Source: Balamuthia mandrillaris
Taxonomy: Eukaryota; Discosea; Longamoebia; Balamuthiidae
DNA length: 35,921 bases
Reading direction: 5' to 3'
NCBI GenBank assembly: GCA_031835245.1
Contig: JAVKOQ010000458.1
Coordinates: 1 to 35,921, forward strand
Shown here: positions 14,501 through 26,705 of the stretch, one piece after another
Position numbering within the stretch: the stretch's first letter is position 1
Layout of the letters: every line of letters begins with the position of its first letter
The notes under the pieces: generated by a model
Told to the model about the DNA's origin: nothing
The model's input: only the letters and a program-made list of their open reading frames with translations
The model's database searches: none
Made by a program: the position numbers and the translations under genes

Positions 14501-15004
14501 CTGATTCAAGGTTCTAGTTTCTTTTTTTTTTTCCATTCTTTCTTCTTCTCCTCCTCCTCCTTGTTCTTCTTCTTTTCTTTTTCTTCTTACATACGAGCAA
14601 AGCAGCGAGATAAGTTTTTACTGCCATGTAATGACAGCAGCCATCCTATACCACAGCGTTTGCTCCTCCAAAACGTTCAACGTCCACAAGTCCCCCATTT
14701 ATGTATGTCCTTCCTTCCGTTCTTCTCCTTCTTGTTCTTCTTCTTCTTCTTCTTCTTCTTCTTCTTCTTCTTCTTCTTCTTCTTCTTCTTCCTTCTCTCT
14801 TTTATCGTAACTGTTGTGTAAAACAAAAAGATAGAGGAATGCCTGCAGGCGCTGCAACGCTTCAAGCAGCACAGGCTGCTGGATGTACTGCTGCACAACA
14901 TCAACGCCACCCAATGGACCTGCCATAGCTCTGCGCCCGTTAAGCAACTGCTTCGTAACCACAGAGCCACAACCGCAACCAACAAAGCGAAGGGAAGGGA
15001 TTGA
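11528..15004 (+). CDS. F-box / Rho-like G domain / CYRI (DUF1394) fusion protein, copy B
   Basis: Tandem paralogue of the upstream gene; 572 aa in 14 exons: 11528-11668, 11739-11890, 12048-12113, 12375-12425, 12498-12547, 12725-12799, 12904-13107, 13286-13330, 13398-13531, 13666-13777, 13889-14013, 14218-14510, 14606-14702, 14831-15004. The F-box is residues 1-47 (LPWELAHKIWTEFLGP). The G domain has GDGACLTT (90-97) where GDGxVGKT is expected, so the P-loop Lys is Thr; the DTAGQ region reads HITRGGD and no NKxD is seen. It is more decayed than copy A. The CYRI part is clear: SVANLCLALLEETDSRF, YCHVMTAAILYHSVC, IEECLQALQRFKQHRLLDVL. Twelve introns share position and phase with copy A. Intron 3 (12114-12374) is unique to B, and the intron at 9460-9530 is unique to A. 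Likely non-hydrolysing; role inferred. Confidence 0.8.
12179..12349 (+). repeat. (TTC)n/TTG microsatellite in intron 3 of gene B
   Basis: TTC triplets with scattered TTG occupy most of the intron 12114-12374, which has no counterpart in copy A. It is pyrimidine-rich on the coding strand. Confidence 0.9.
14733..14791 (+). repeat. (TTC)n in last intron of gene B
   Basis: About 19 near-perfect TTC triplets within the intron 14703-14830. Confidence 0.9.
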
Positions 15005-15061
15005 AAATAGTGCATCTAAATTTTTTTTACAAGCCAACAAAGGTCTTTGGTAAAGTTGTTT

Positions 15062-15340
15062 TCAAGGAAGATCGCTGAGAGACTTCTTCTCGGGCGGCGG
15101 GCCGAGGTTGAGCTGCTTTTTGGTTTGAGTGCGGTAGCCCGTGGAAGTGTGCGCGCCGGTGCCTTGCTGTCCGGCGCTGGGAGTCCAAACGACCTCCTTC
15201 TTGATCTACGAATAATTTTTTTTTTGTTGGTTGGGATTATCAACAAACAGATGAGAAGAAGAGGTTTTGTTGTTGTGAATGCATACCGGTTTAGGCTTTT
15301 GCGCGTCGATCTGCTGCTCGAAAAACTTCTTCTTGTCCAT
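15062..15340 (-). CDS. Small two-exon protein, unknown
   Basis: Exon 1 is 15287-15340 (MDKKKFFEQQIDAQKPKP) and exon 2 is 15062-15205 (starting IKKEVVWTPSAGQQGTGAHT, ending EKKSLSDLP). A GT-AG intron of 81 bp separates them in phase 0. The product is 65 aa, basic, Pro/Gln/Gly-rich and probably disordered, with no membrane segment. The reading frame changes cleanly across the intron and the codons favour C/G at third positions, which supports a real gene. I do not recognise a family. It converges on gene B, with 57 bp between the stops. Confidence 0.6.
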
Positions 15341-15926
15341 TTGGTTTACTTTTTTATTCTTTCTTATTTTTTTTTTATCGTAGTTTAGTCCATTTTTATT
15401 GTCAGTCGACTGGTTACATCATTTTCCTTGTAAAGTAATGAAGTGGTGATCTAACCAAGATCATCGTTAAATAGGGATAATCGATAATCTGGCCGATTTT
15501 TCGCCATTTTTTGCAAAAAATTGAAGTCGACAAAATTACGGTGCTTTTTGGTTGCCTCTTCGCTCGGTTAAAGTGCTCCAAGAAAGATTATTATTTTTTT
15601 TTTCCTTTGCCCGCGACTGATATTCTTTAGACCCGTTCAGGTTGGATCCGGCAAGTCTATGGCTACCTTTTGGGAAGCCGAAAGCCAACCCCCTCCCAAG
15701 AAGAAGTCCTCCTTGTGTCACTTGATAGTTCGTTTGAGAGCGTCCATGTTGTTGCTGGCAGTCATCAGGTTCAGGAGGTGCTGGTGAGAATGGCAATGAG
15801 CGAGAATGGCGTGTGAGCACCACAACAAATGCAGCATTGGATATGAAAGGTAAACTTTTAGAAGCAAGAGAGAAAACATTAAAATTAAAATGGGTGTGTT
15901 TGTTGAGCTCATGTAGAGAAGCCTCT
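15341..15926. other. Intergenic region with no firm gene
   Basis: 586 bp. The first 300 bp are AT-rich and would serve as promoter for the small minus-strand gene. The rest is GC-richer and open in several frames on both strands. One doubtful plus-strand mini-ORF is listed separately. A minus-strand frame of about 95 codons (15536-15823) looks like a shadow, because the WDR13 C-terminus ends cleanly at 15927. Confidence 0.4.
15659..15816 (+). CDS. Doubtful mini-gene (about 36 aa)
   Basis: ATG at 15659 opens MATFWEAESQPPPKKKSS. Without splicing the frame ends after about 42 codons. A 47-bp GT-AG intron (15715-15761) would join it to a short helix-like tail ending at 15816. The codons are reasonable, but both the intron and the start are guesses. 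A strong-looking donor (AAAG-GTAAAC at 15846-15855) follows and could mean that the true exon structure differs. Confidence 0.2.
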
Positions 15927-18881
<2,955 letters not shown>

Positions 18882-18943
18882 TTTCGCCTCCTTTTTTTTT
18901 TTTGCTGCTCCTTTTTTTTTTGTATTTTGAGGAGGCGCCTGAT

Positions 18944-18955
18944 CACGTCGTCGTG
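18944..18955. promoter_or_regulatory. CACGTCGTCGTG element upstream of WDR13
   Basis: A near-palindromic 12-mer (CACG-n4-CGTG) 63 bp upstream of the WDR13 ATG on the minus strand. The identical 12-mer recurs at 20062-20073 in the next promoter, and a variant lies at 31345. Candidate transcription-factor site; inference from recurrence. Confidence 0.4.
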
Positions 18956-19039
18956 AGAAACTTTTTTTGGTGTATTTTTTTCCGTTGTTGGCTGACGTCG
19001 AACCGACGCTGTCTACAAAAAAATTGATTTGGTTTTATC

Positions 19040-19424
19040 TGTAGACACGATTTTTTATTTATCAGAAATTGACAATTATTCATTCATTTTTTTGACAGCT
19101 GACTAACGCGCAATGGTTTGGTGTGGCAGTGGTCCTTGTCGACACTGATTTTTCCCGCTGAAAGTCAGCGGGGAAGCAGAGGGACTTTTTTGTTGCCCTT
19201 TTTTCCCTTGCCATTTCTTTTCAGTCAGCTTCACCACCATTTTTATTTGTAGACACGAATATCGATTTTAGGCAATAATTCGTCAATTGACCAACGCGCA
19301 ATGGTTTGGTTTGGCGGTGGTCCTTGTCGACACTAATTTTCCCCGCTAAAAGTAGCGGGCAAGCACAGGGACTTTTTTGGTGCTGTTTTGTCCCTTGCCA
19401 TTTCTTTTCAGCCAATTATCGACA
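19040..19424. repeat. Imperfect tandem duplication (about 208-bp unit) with conserved hairpin
   Basis: Copy 1 (about 19040-19247) and copy 2 (about 19248-19424) share, in order, TGTAGACACGA, ACGCGCAATGGTTTGGT, GGTCCTTGTCGACACT, a GC-rich hairpin, AGGGACTTTTTTG, and CCCTTGCCATTTCTTTTCAG. Hairpin 1 is CCCGCTGA-AAG-TCAGCGGG (19154-19172). Hairpin 2 is CCCGCTA-AAAG-TAGCGGG (19342-19359). The stems stay paired although their sequences differ. There is no coding potential. It could be a structured RNA, a regulatory array, or the remains of a short repeat. Confidence 0.7.
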
Positions 19425-20019
19425 TTATTTTGGACAACTTTTGTTTTTGAGCTTTTGGGCAAGCTTGGCGGTGGTATTGGCCCGTCCCGCTGCTTGTGGC
19501 TTTCCCTTTCCTTGTTCTACGCCTTCTCCTTCTTCCTCACCTTCGTTTGACAAAGGAGACTTTGCATAAATCACGACACGACCCAGGCGTATCATAGCGT
19601 TGTAGTTGCCTGAAGTGAGCTCGTAGGGTCGTTGCGGCAATGGCACAGTTCCCAGCTTGTGTCCGTTCAGCCAGAATGTAATCCTTCTTCCTTCTTTGTT
19701 TCCCTCTTCTTCATGCTCAGATGATGATGACGAGGTCGAACCGGTTTCCTCTATAAGAACGTCCACTGTGTAGTCCTTGGTGTAATCGTTATACGTCATC
19801 CCAGGAACTTCTCCTTCTGCGAGCCACCGGCATAATGATGGATGCGGCTGTTGTGAGATAGGAGCAACTAGGTCCCGAGTAGGAGTCAGTAAAGGAGGAC
19901 TGACGGCAGAAGAGCTCGGGCAGGTTGGGCTGAGTGAAGAGGCCGAGCTCAGAGGAGATGCACATGGTAAAGTGCAGCTTGACAATGTAGCAACCCAGTT
20001 GAAAGAGATTGGGCGCCAT
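19425..20019 (-). CDS. Unknown two-exon protein
   Basis: Exon 1 is 19964-20019 and exon 2 is 19425-19899, with a 64-bp GT-AG intron. The product is 176 aa. The sequence starts MAPNLFQLGCYIVKLHFT and, after the splice, reads IPPLLTPTRDLVAPIS. It continues with a beta-rich segment (YTKDYTVDVLIEE, RITFWLNGHKLGTVPLP) and ends in a Glu/Gly then Lys-rich tail. The FWLNGHKLG piece recalls beta-sandwich folds such as SPRY, but that is weak. I do not recognise the family. It shares a divergent promoter with the SARNP-like gene. Confidence 0.6.
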
Positions 20020-20220
20020 GATGGCTTTAGGATATAGTACGTGACGACATGATTGGTTATACACGTCGTCGTGGAACTCGTTTAATTACGTGACGACATG
20101 ATGCTGTCTAAAAAAAAAAAAGGGGGGAGTGTGGAGCAGCCCTTCTGCAGCAATTGTTTTCGTTGAGGAGGAGGAAGAAGAGGGGAAAAGGAAGAAACAA
20201 AAGAACACCGCACCACAGAC
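20020..20220. promoter_or_regulatory. Bidirectional promoter with duplicated 16-mer
   Basis: The 16-mer TACGTGACGACATGAT occurs as direct repeats at 20038-20053 and 20087-20102. Between them lie an inverted CCAAT box (ATTGG, 20052-20056) and CACGTCGTCGTG (20062-20073). This is 201 bp between divergent starts at 20019 (-) and 20221 (+). Regulatory role inferred. Confidence 0.5.
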
Positions 20221-21551
20221 ATGTCCGAAGAGGTAAAGCTGGCCAGAAAGGAACTGCAGGCCTTGTGCAAGAAACATGGAGTGAAGGCGAATGGCAAGGT
20301 ACTACTACTGCTGCTGCCTTTTTGTCCGTTGTACACAGAAATGTGGAAAGCGATTTTTTTGTGCGTTGCGGGAAAAAAAATCAAATTCATTTCATCCGAT
20401 GGGATCGATCTTGCGCCACTTACTTTGGTGTTATGTTGTTCTTCTTTCGGTTAACCTTCTTTTATTTTGTCCACAGACTGCAGAAATGGCCGCAGCCTTG
20501 CGCGAAAAGGGTGTTGACCTTGGCGCGTATGTCCCTCTTCCTTGCCCTCCATTGAATCTTCTTGCACTTCTCTTTTTCTTCCTTTCTGCCTCCCTCCTCT
20601 TGACACTCTTCTGCTTCTCTGCTCTCTGCTCTCTGCTCTCTCCTCTCTGCTCTCTGCTCTCTCCTCTCTGCTCTCTGCTCTCTGCTCTCTGCTCTCTGCT
20701 CTCTCCTCTCTCTTGACACTCTTATGCTTCTTCTGTGCTCTCTCTGCTCTCTCTGCTCTCTCTGCTCTCTGCTCTCCTCTGCTCTCTCTGCTCTCTCTGC
20801 TCTCTCTGCTCTCTCTGCTCTCTGCTCTCTCTGCTCTCTCTGCTCTCTCTGCTCTCTCTGCTCTCTCTGCTCTCTCTGCTCTCTCCTCCTCTCTTGACAC
20901 GCATGCTAAAGTACAACCCAAAGTGCCACAGCAGGAGATGATTTCCATGTCGACGTGGAAGAAGAATTTGAGCTGGACGTCGAAGCTGACAGTTCATCTT
21001 CCTCCTCTTCTTCAACTTCTTCCTCTTCCAACAAAGCAAGCAGCAAAACACCGACTTCATCCTCCATGCATGAAGTCAAAGTGGAGGTTACGGACCTTCC
21101 CCCAACTGCCGAAGAGCGCTTGAAAGCCAGGGCACTTCGCTTTGGCAATAGTGACAGCGGCGTGGCCGGCGTGGGGACGGACTCCTTGGAGGCCATCCTT
21201 GATAAGAAGAGAAAGAGGGCGGAGCGTTTCGGTATCACCATGGTGCAGAGCGAGAGCGAGAAGAAGAAGTTGAGGGCGGAGCGTTTTCAGATAAAGAACA
21301 AGGAGCAGCTGGAGGCGGAGGCCAAGAAGAAGCTTCAACTGAGGGCCAAGAGGTTTGGCGGCAGCACAACAGAGTCAGAGAAGAAGAAGCAAGCCTCTTC
21401 TTCCACCACCGGTGCTGCTCCTTCGGGATTGGCAAGCTCAAAGGCGTTGCAGGATAGGGCAAAGAGGTTCGGCATGCCGCTCAAAGGCACGGAGGAAGAG
21501 GAGCGGAAGAAGAGGGAAGAAAGGAAGGAAAGGTTCAAGACCGCAAACTGA
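20221..21551 (+). CDS. SARNP/Tho1-like SAP protein
   Basis: Exons 20221-20298, 20477-20526 and 20912-21551 give 255 aa. Exons 1-2 encode a SAP motif (VKLARKELQALCKKHGVKAN... MAAALREKGVDLG), a helix-turn-helix that binds nucleic acid. An acidic Ser-rich linker follows, then repeated modules of the type LRAERFQIKN, KKRKRAERFGI, LQLRAKRFG and LQDRAKRFG. The RAxRFG modules are the hallmark of SARNP (CIP29) and yeast Tho1, which act with UAP56/Sub2 and TREX in mRNP assembly and nuclear mRNA export. The length is close to the human protein (about 210 aa). The acceptor of exon 3 at 20911 was chosen because only it keeps phase 2. Confidence 0.85.
20617..20896 (+). repeat. (TCTCTGC)n / (TCTGC)n array in SARNP-like intron 2
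   Basis: About 280 bp of CTCTGCT and CTCTCTGCT units within the intron 20527-20911. The same unit, read on the opposite strand, fills an intron of the folylpolyglutamate synthase gene (29462-29594). Confidence 0.95.
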
Positions 21552-21915
21552 ATTGGACAAAAAAAAAACGCCAAACAGCAGTAGCATACCGCTCGCTACT
21601 ATGGTAACCGACTCTTTTTTTGATCAAAAACAAATATATTTCATTATGGCCTTGCATAATGAGGTGAATGCAGTGCATGGATCGCTCAAAATCCAGCTGT
21701 TCTTTGCCGTTGACGCTCCGGCGGCGAGAATCCTCGGGTTCGCCTTCTTTTTTGTTCAAAGTAAGGACACAGAGCAGAGACAAGTTATGGTTAAAATCTC
21801 TGTTTTTTTTTTTCGAACACACGCAGATTTTTCGGAGAGGAAGAAGACGGGCTTCATTCCGCTAGTTCAAGTGGGAGTAAGGTGTTGTAGATTTTCTTGA
21901 TCTTGGCCATTGCGT
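21535..21915 (-). other. Unresolved small locus
   Basis: A minus-strand frame at about 21660-21750 has C/G-ending codons typical of exons here (reads EPEDSRRRSVNGKEQLDFER then MHCIHLIMQGHNE). Upstream ATGs exist: at 21914 (MAKIKKIYNTLLPLELAE, then stop) and at about 21858 (MKPVFFLSEKS). The second could be joined to the frame through a GT-AG intron. The frame runs to 21535 and would overlap the SARNP-like stop. I could not build a convincing model and do not recognise a product. Confidence 0.3.
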
Positions 21916-22781
21916 AAGCAAAAAAAAAAAAATGAGGGACAGTGAGCACGTGTCTGGAGAATCTCGAAAATCGGGTTTTCCATAAAGGATTTTTGGACGA
22001 AATTCAGCTACCATCTGGTTTCAGTTACCTAAAATAGACATCATTATTTAGCTATCTGACGTGATCTGTCCAGGTATACCTTACTTGGCACAATTTTCCT
22101 CCCGTTCCGGAAAAATGGAGAAAATCGCTCCATGCGGTTGCCCATGCAACCCATCAGAGGACAAAACAAAAAAGAAATGGGAAAAACCAATGGGGGCGCG
22201 CCGAGCCTTGCCAAAATGCTGTGCTTTGCTGTTTCTCGCGTTCTGGCTTTTCCAGGTCGCTTTGTCCATTTTTCATATTTCTTTTTTAAAAAAGCTCTCT
22301 CTCCTCCCTCCCCACCACTACCTCCTCCGCGGGCACCCTCCTCGCTCTTCTTGAATGTGAGGCGTAACCTTCCCAACTCTTTCCCTCTGACTTCGAAAAA
22401 AAACAAAAACAACAACAAGCTCCGGGCAAAAAAAAGTGTCTGGGTCTTTTACTACCTCTCTTTTTATTTTTTTTTTAAAGTTTCTTTGTTGTTTGAAACC
22501 AAACCAAACGCACACCACCGCTACGAGATTTGTAATTATTCCTTCTTCTTCTTCTCTCTTGGCGCTCCATTCATTCCACCCCAAAGCAAAAAAAAAAGAC
22601 CCTAACTGACTCCAAACCAGAGCCATAAAGACAAATCCAGGAGAGCAGTTGAAAGGGGCATTCGAAAAGCGAACCGAGAAGAGAGAGAGAGCGACGTTCA
22701 CTTTTTTTTTTTGTTCTCCTCATCTTCTTCTTTTTTTAAAACCAACAAAACCTCCACTTTAGCGGAGGGAAAAGCAACTGC
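21916..22781. other. Long intergenic / 5' region of histidine kinase gene
   Basis: About 870 bp, AT-rich with poly-A and poly-T runs and the motif TGACGTGATC at about 22058. A minus-strand frame of 124 codons (22044-22418) is low-complexity and not supported by homology. No RNA gene is recognised. Much of it is probably the promoter and 5' UTR of the kinase. Confidence 0.4.
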
Positions 22782-24458
22782 ATGCACAGCTTTTTATCCC
22801 ACGCTACGAATGCAGGGGAGCCTGCCCCAGGGCACCAGGCGGAACCCATCCCCTGCGTTGACCCTCTCCCACCGCTTCCACAACCTCAGCCTCACCCTAT
22901 GAGCTCCTCCGCCTCCCAGCAACCACCCCCAAAACCTAGCCTCCCCTTGCTGGCCAGCGAATGCGCCTACTACTACCCTCCTCCCCCGCCTCCATACTTT
23001 CAGCCACAGCCCTTCCCTGCTCCTAGCAGTGCAGGAGGAGCAGAACTGGAGCAAGCACAAGAACAACCAAGCGGGGCGGATGCAGGGGGCCGCGATGGGA
23101 CGGCGCGTTGCAACAACCACCACTCCAGAGGCTGCCTTTACCTGCCGCGTCACCACCACTACCATCCTCACCCTCTGCCCGCTTCCTCTTCCCCTCCTCC
23201 TCCGCTTCCTTCTCATCACCACCACCACCACCGTCACCACTCCCACCGTTCCTCCTCCTCTAACTCCTACACCTCGGCCTCTCGTCAAAAGACCTCCTAC
23301 GCTCTCTACAACCTGGAGGACCTGAAACCGGGAGAGCACCTCTGTGGGCTCTTTCACTCGGAGGAGGAGCAGCTGCAAAACTGCGTCAAGTTCGTGGAGG
23401 ACGGGCTCAAGGCCCACGCCAAGGTGTTGGTGGTGGACCCGCCCCAGCAGGCCCAACGCAACATCGACGCCCTGCGTGAGAAGCTCGGCGACGAGGAGGT
23501 GCAGCGACACTTGGACTCTGGGCAGCTGGCGGTGGTGGACCCGGTGGCCACCTACCTGAAGGCTGGCTATTTCTGCCCGGACACCATGCTCGAGGCGTGG
23601 AACGCGGTGGAGAGCGAGGCCATTGCCGCGGGCTATGCTGGCATGAGGGTCGTGGCCGAGCCGCTCTGGGTGTTGCAGGGCTACCGTGGCTATGAACGTT
23701 TTGTAGAGTTAGTATCATTGTCCGCTGTTTTGTTTTCTGTTTGTTGTTCTCCTTTCTTACTTCTTTGTGTGTGTCGTCTAACTTTTTGCGAACACTTGTT
23801 TCACAGATATGAAAGCAAAGTCAATTCCTTCTTTTCTGGTCCGGGTTGCCGGTCCATGGCACTGTGCCAATACACCATTCCCAAATGGTCCAGCGCTTAT
23901 CTGTTGGAAATCCTCACCACCCATCCCCTCAGTCTTATTCGAGGGTCAGTCTTTCTTTTCCTCCTCTCCTTCGTTATCATTTTTTTCTCGTTTCGGGTGA
24001 CTAAACAAAGCAAATGCACACCAAACGAACAGCGAAGTGTATCAAAACTTTTACTATATTCCAGTGGACGAGTTTTTCTCGCAAGACTTGGCCACAGCTC
24101 AGCTTCGGCGATGGATGTTGAACCTGGAAGAACGTAAACGAGCAGAGGAAGAACTGGTGAGAGCTAAGGAGAGGGCAGTAGCTGCCCTCAGCGCGAAGTC
24201 CAAATTCCTTGCAACCGTATCTCATGAGATACGAACCCCTATTGTACGCTCTTTTCCTCCCTCTTTCCCATTTTTCTAGTTCTTGTTTTCTTTTCTTGTT
24301 CTTTGTTCCATTTTCTTCATCAATGTTCAGAACTAAAACCTTACGGTTTTTTATCTCGTAAAGAACGGGGTTGTGGGGATGACAGAACTGTTACAACAAA
24401 TGGAGCTAACACCTGAACAAAAAGAGTGTACAGATGTTATCAAGTCAAGCGGAGTGCG

Positions 24459-24489
<31 letters not shown>

Positions 24490-26608
24490 GCTCTCTCTCT
24501 CTCTCTCCCTCTTCACTGCTTCAGAAGCCTAACACAACAACTTTTCATAGGCCCATTTATTAATGGTAATCAACGATGTATTGGATAGTGCTCGCATTGA
24601 AAGTGGAAAAGTTGAATTGGAAAGTCTTCCGTTCGACCTCCGAGGCACTGTACGAGATGCCGTCTTGGTTTGTCAACCCACCGCCCTTGCCAAAGGCATT
24701 TGCATTAAGTACTGTTCACATCCCTCTCTTCTGCTATTCTTTCTCTTTCTTCTCTTGGTCTTTGTTTCTTGTTTATTTATATTTCTCACACAAATATGCA
24801 GAGCACATGTCGATAACAACTGTGCTAGAGCAATAACAGGAGATGCGACTCGTCTTCGTCAAATCATCGTCAACCTTTTGGGCAACGCCGTTAAGTTCAC
24901 TCCTCCTTCCACTTCTAGCAACAAGCCCATCACCGACGGGGAAAATAGCAACGAAGTTGAAGATAGTGAAGCAGATAATACTGACGAAGACAAGTCTATC
25001 ATACAATTGAGAGTAGAGAAGATGTCGAGAACCGCTCAGAAAAACTTTTTACGACGTGTTCGTCATTTGGTTTGGACTTCTTCTTCCCAACCAAGCCGCA
25101 GTCGCAAGCGAAGCAAGAGCTGCAAGTCAAAGCGCAAGGATAACCGCAACAACGAAAGCGATGGTGATGACACACCAGATGAAGACCAAAATTTCTTTGA
25201 AGAAGAAGAGGATGATGACGAAGCTGAAGAAATAAATGGTTGGAACAACATCAGCGATGAAGATATTGACGATGAACAGAACGACTCCACAGATTGTTCT
25301 TCGGATAGCGACAGTGACGACGAAGACAAAAATAGCAAATGTTTCATCTACGATGAACGCAAACGCTACTACCGCTTCTCCGTCTCCGACTGCGGCATAG
25401 GTATCCCCAAAGAGCGCCTCCCCTCCATCTTTGAAACCTTTTCTCAGGTGGACAACTCCACCACGCGACTCTATGGAGGCACCGGCTTGGGTCTCTCTAT
25501 CTGCAAACAGCTCATCAAGCTCATGAATGGCTTTCTCTGGGTGCAAAGCGAGGTAGGAGTTGGATCTACGTTTTCGTTCGTCATTCCTGTCGGTAGATAT
25601 TCCTCTTCTTCTTCCTCCTCCTCTTCATCCTCCTCTTCTTCGTCTCCCTCAAGAAATGGAGAAATAAGCAGCCCGGAAGCCGGAACAGAAATCAAGTTAC
25701 CGACTTTTGCTCACGTGCACCAAAAGCACATGGAACATGTTTTGCCGTTGGACCAAGTCACCGCCAGGCTCTCTCAAGTTCAAAAACAACAACAACAAAG
25801 AGAAGAAGCGCATCGTAAACAACGACAAACCGAAGAACCACACACACAGCAGCAGCAAGAAATGGAGCAAGCGAAGACTGCGCACATAACACAGCAAATT
25901 AAAGAAGAGAAAGACAACAAACAAGATGAAGAAAGCAAAAGTAAGAATAGAACCAAGGCGATGACGCCGCCAACATCCCCCCAAGTCAGCAAGAAAGACT
26001 ACTCCACCGTCAAAGTGTTGGTCGCTGAGGACAACGTCATCAACCAAAAGGTCATCATAAAGATGCTCCAACGGATCGGCTGCACCCAACTCGCGTTAGC
26101 TTGCGACGGCCAAGAAGCTGTCTCTCTCGCCATCGCCCATTCTTCCTCAACTTCTGCTTCTTCCTCTTCAATGTCTTCTTATTGCCCGTATGATGTTATT
26201 TTTATGGACCTTCACATGCCCATTTGCGATGGGTGGGAGGCGACCCGGCAGATAAGGGAGGAACTGGGGGAGGGCCATCGCTGCCCGCCGATTTACGCGC
26301 TGACGGCCTCGTTGCTGACGGAGACGGATTTGGGGGAGTTGGGCGACCTGTTCGATGGCTGGATCGTCAAGCCCTTATGCTTGCAAACGATTCGACAAAC
26401 CATCGATGAAGCTATTCGCTCTTCTTCTTCTTCTTCTTCTTCTTGTTCTTCTTCTTCTTCTTCTTCTTGTTCTTGTTCTTCTTCTTCTTCTTCTTCTTCT
26501 TCTTCTTCTTGTTCTTCTTCTTCTTCTTCTTCTTCTTCTTCTTCTTCTTCTTCTTCTTCTTCTTCTTCTTCTGCGAATCGACAAAACGACCACAGCAAAC
26601 CAACTTGA
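22782..26608 (+). CDS. MEDS-domain hybrid histidine kinase (MEDS-HisKA-HATPase-REC)
   Basis: Six exons, 1109 aa: 22782-23707, 23807-23944, 24033-24243, 24364-24453, 24551-24708, 24802-26608. Residues 1-175 are Pro/His/Ser-rich. Residues about 181-375 match the MEDS (DcmR-type) sensory domain: [59 protein letters not shown]. HisKA has phospho-acceptor His419 in [14 protein letters not shown]. The HATPase has N-box [11 protein letters not shown] (Asn536), G1 DCGIGIP (from Asp704), F-box [14 protein letters not shown] and G2 GGTGLGLSI. The receiver has AEDN (Asp918), phospho-Asp977 in FMDLHMP and Lys1031. All catalytic residues are present, so it should autophosphorylate and relay internally. 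No membrane helix is clear, so it is probably cytosolic. A charged insert of about 160 residues splits the ATPase domain, and the protein ends in a poly-Ser tail. The start is the first ATG; initiation at Met40 is possible. Confidence 0.92.
26418..26573 (+). repeat. Coding (TTC)n tract: poly-Ser/Cys tail of the kinase
   Basis: About 50 TTC/TTG triplets read in the TCT/TGT frame as Ser with a few Cys, 3' of the receiver domain and 12 codons before the stop. The frame stays open through the whole tract. Confidence 0.85.
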
Positions 26609-26705
26609 TCGCTCTATTTATTTATTTATTTTCTTCTTCGTTGTGTGTTGTTTGTAGTTAGTTTTAAAGGTTTTAAAAGTTTTTAAAAAAAAGGATAACC
26701 CATTT
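26609..26705 (-). terminator. Convergent 3' region with minus-strand poly(A) signals
   Basis: 97 bp between the kinase stop and the folylpolyglutamate synthase stop. Three overlapping TTTATT (AATAAA on the minus strand) lie at 26617-26630, placed to end the minus-strand transcript close to the kinase stop. Confidence 0.5.

Noticed and set aside
20451-21060. Arg/Glu/Ser-rich minus-strand frames over the TCTGC array
   Set aside because: Repeat translation only; they lie antisense to the SARNP-like intron.
22044-22418. 124-codon minus-strand frame upstream of the kinase
   Set aside because: Low complexity with poly-Phe and poly-Gly parts, no homology and no splice or promoter context.
22794-23510. 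238-codon minus-strand frame opposite the kinase N-terminus
   Set aside because: Antisense shadow of a GC-rich coding exon; the plus strand has a clear MEDS domain.
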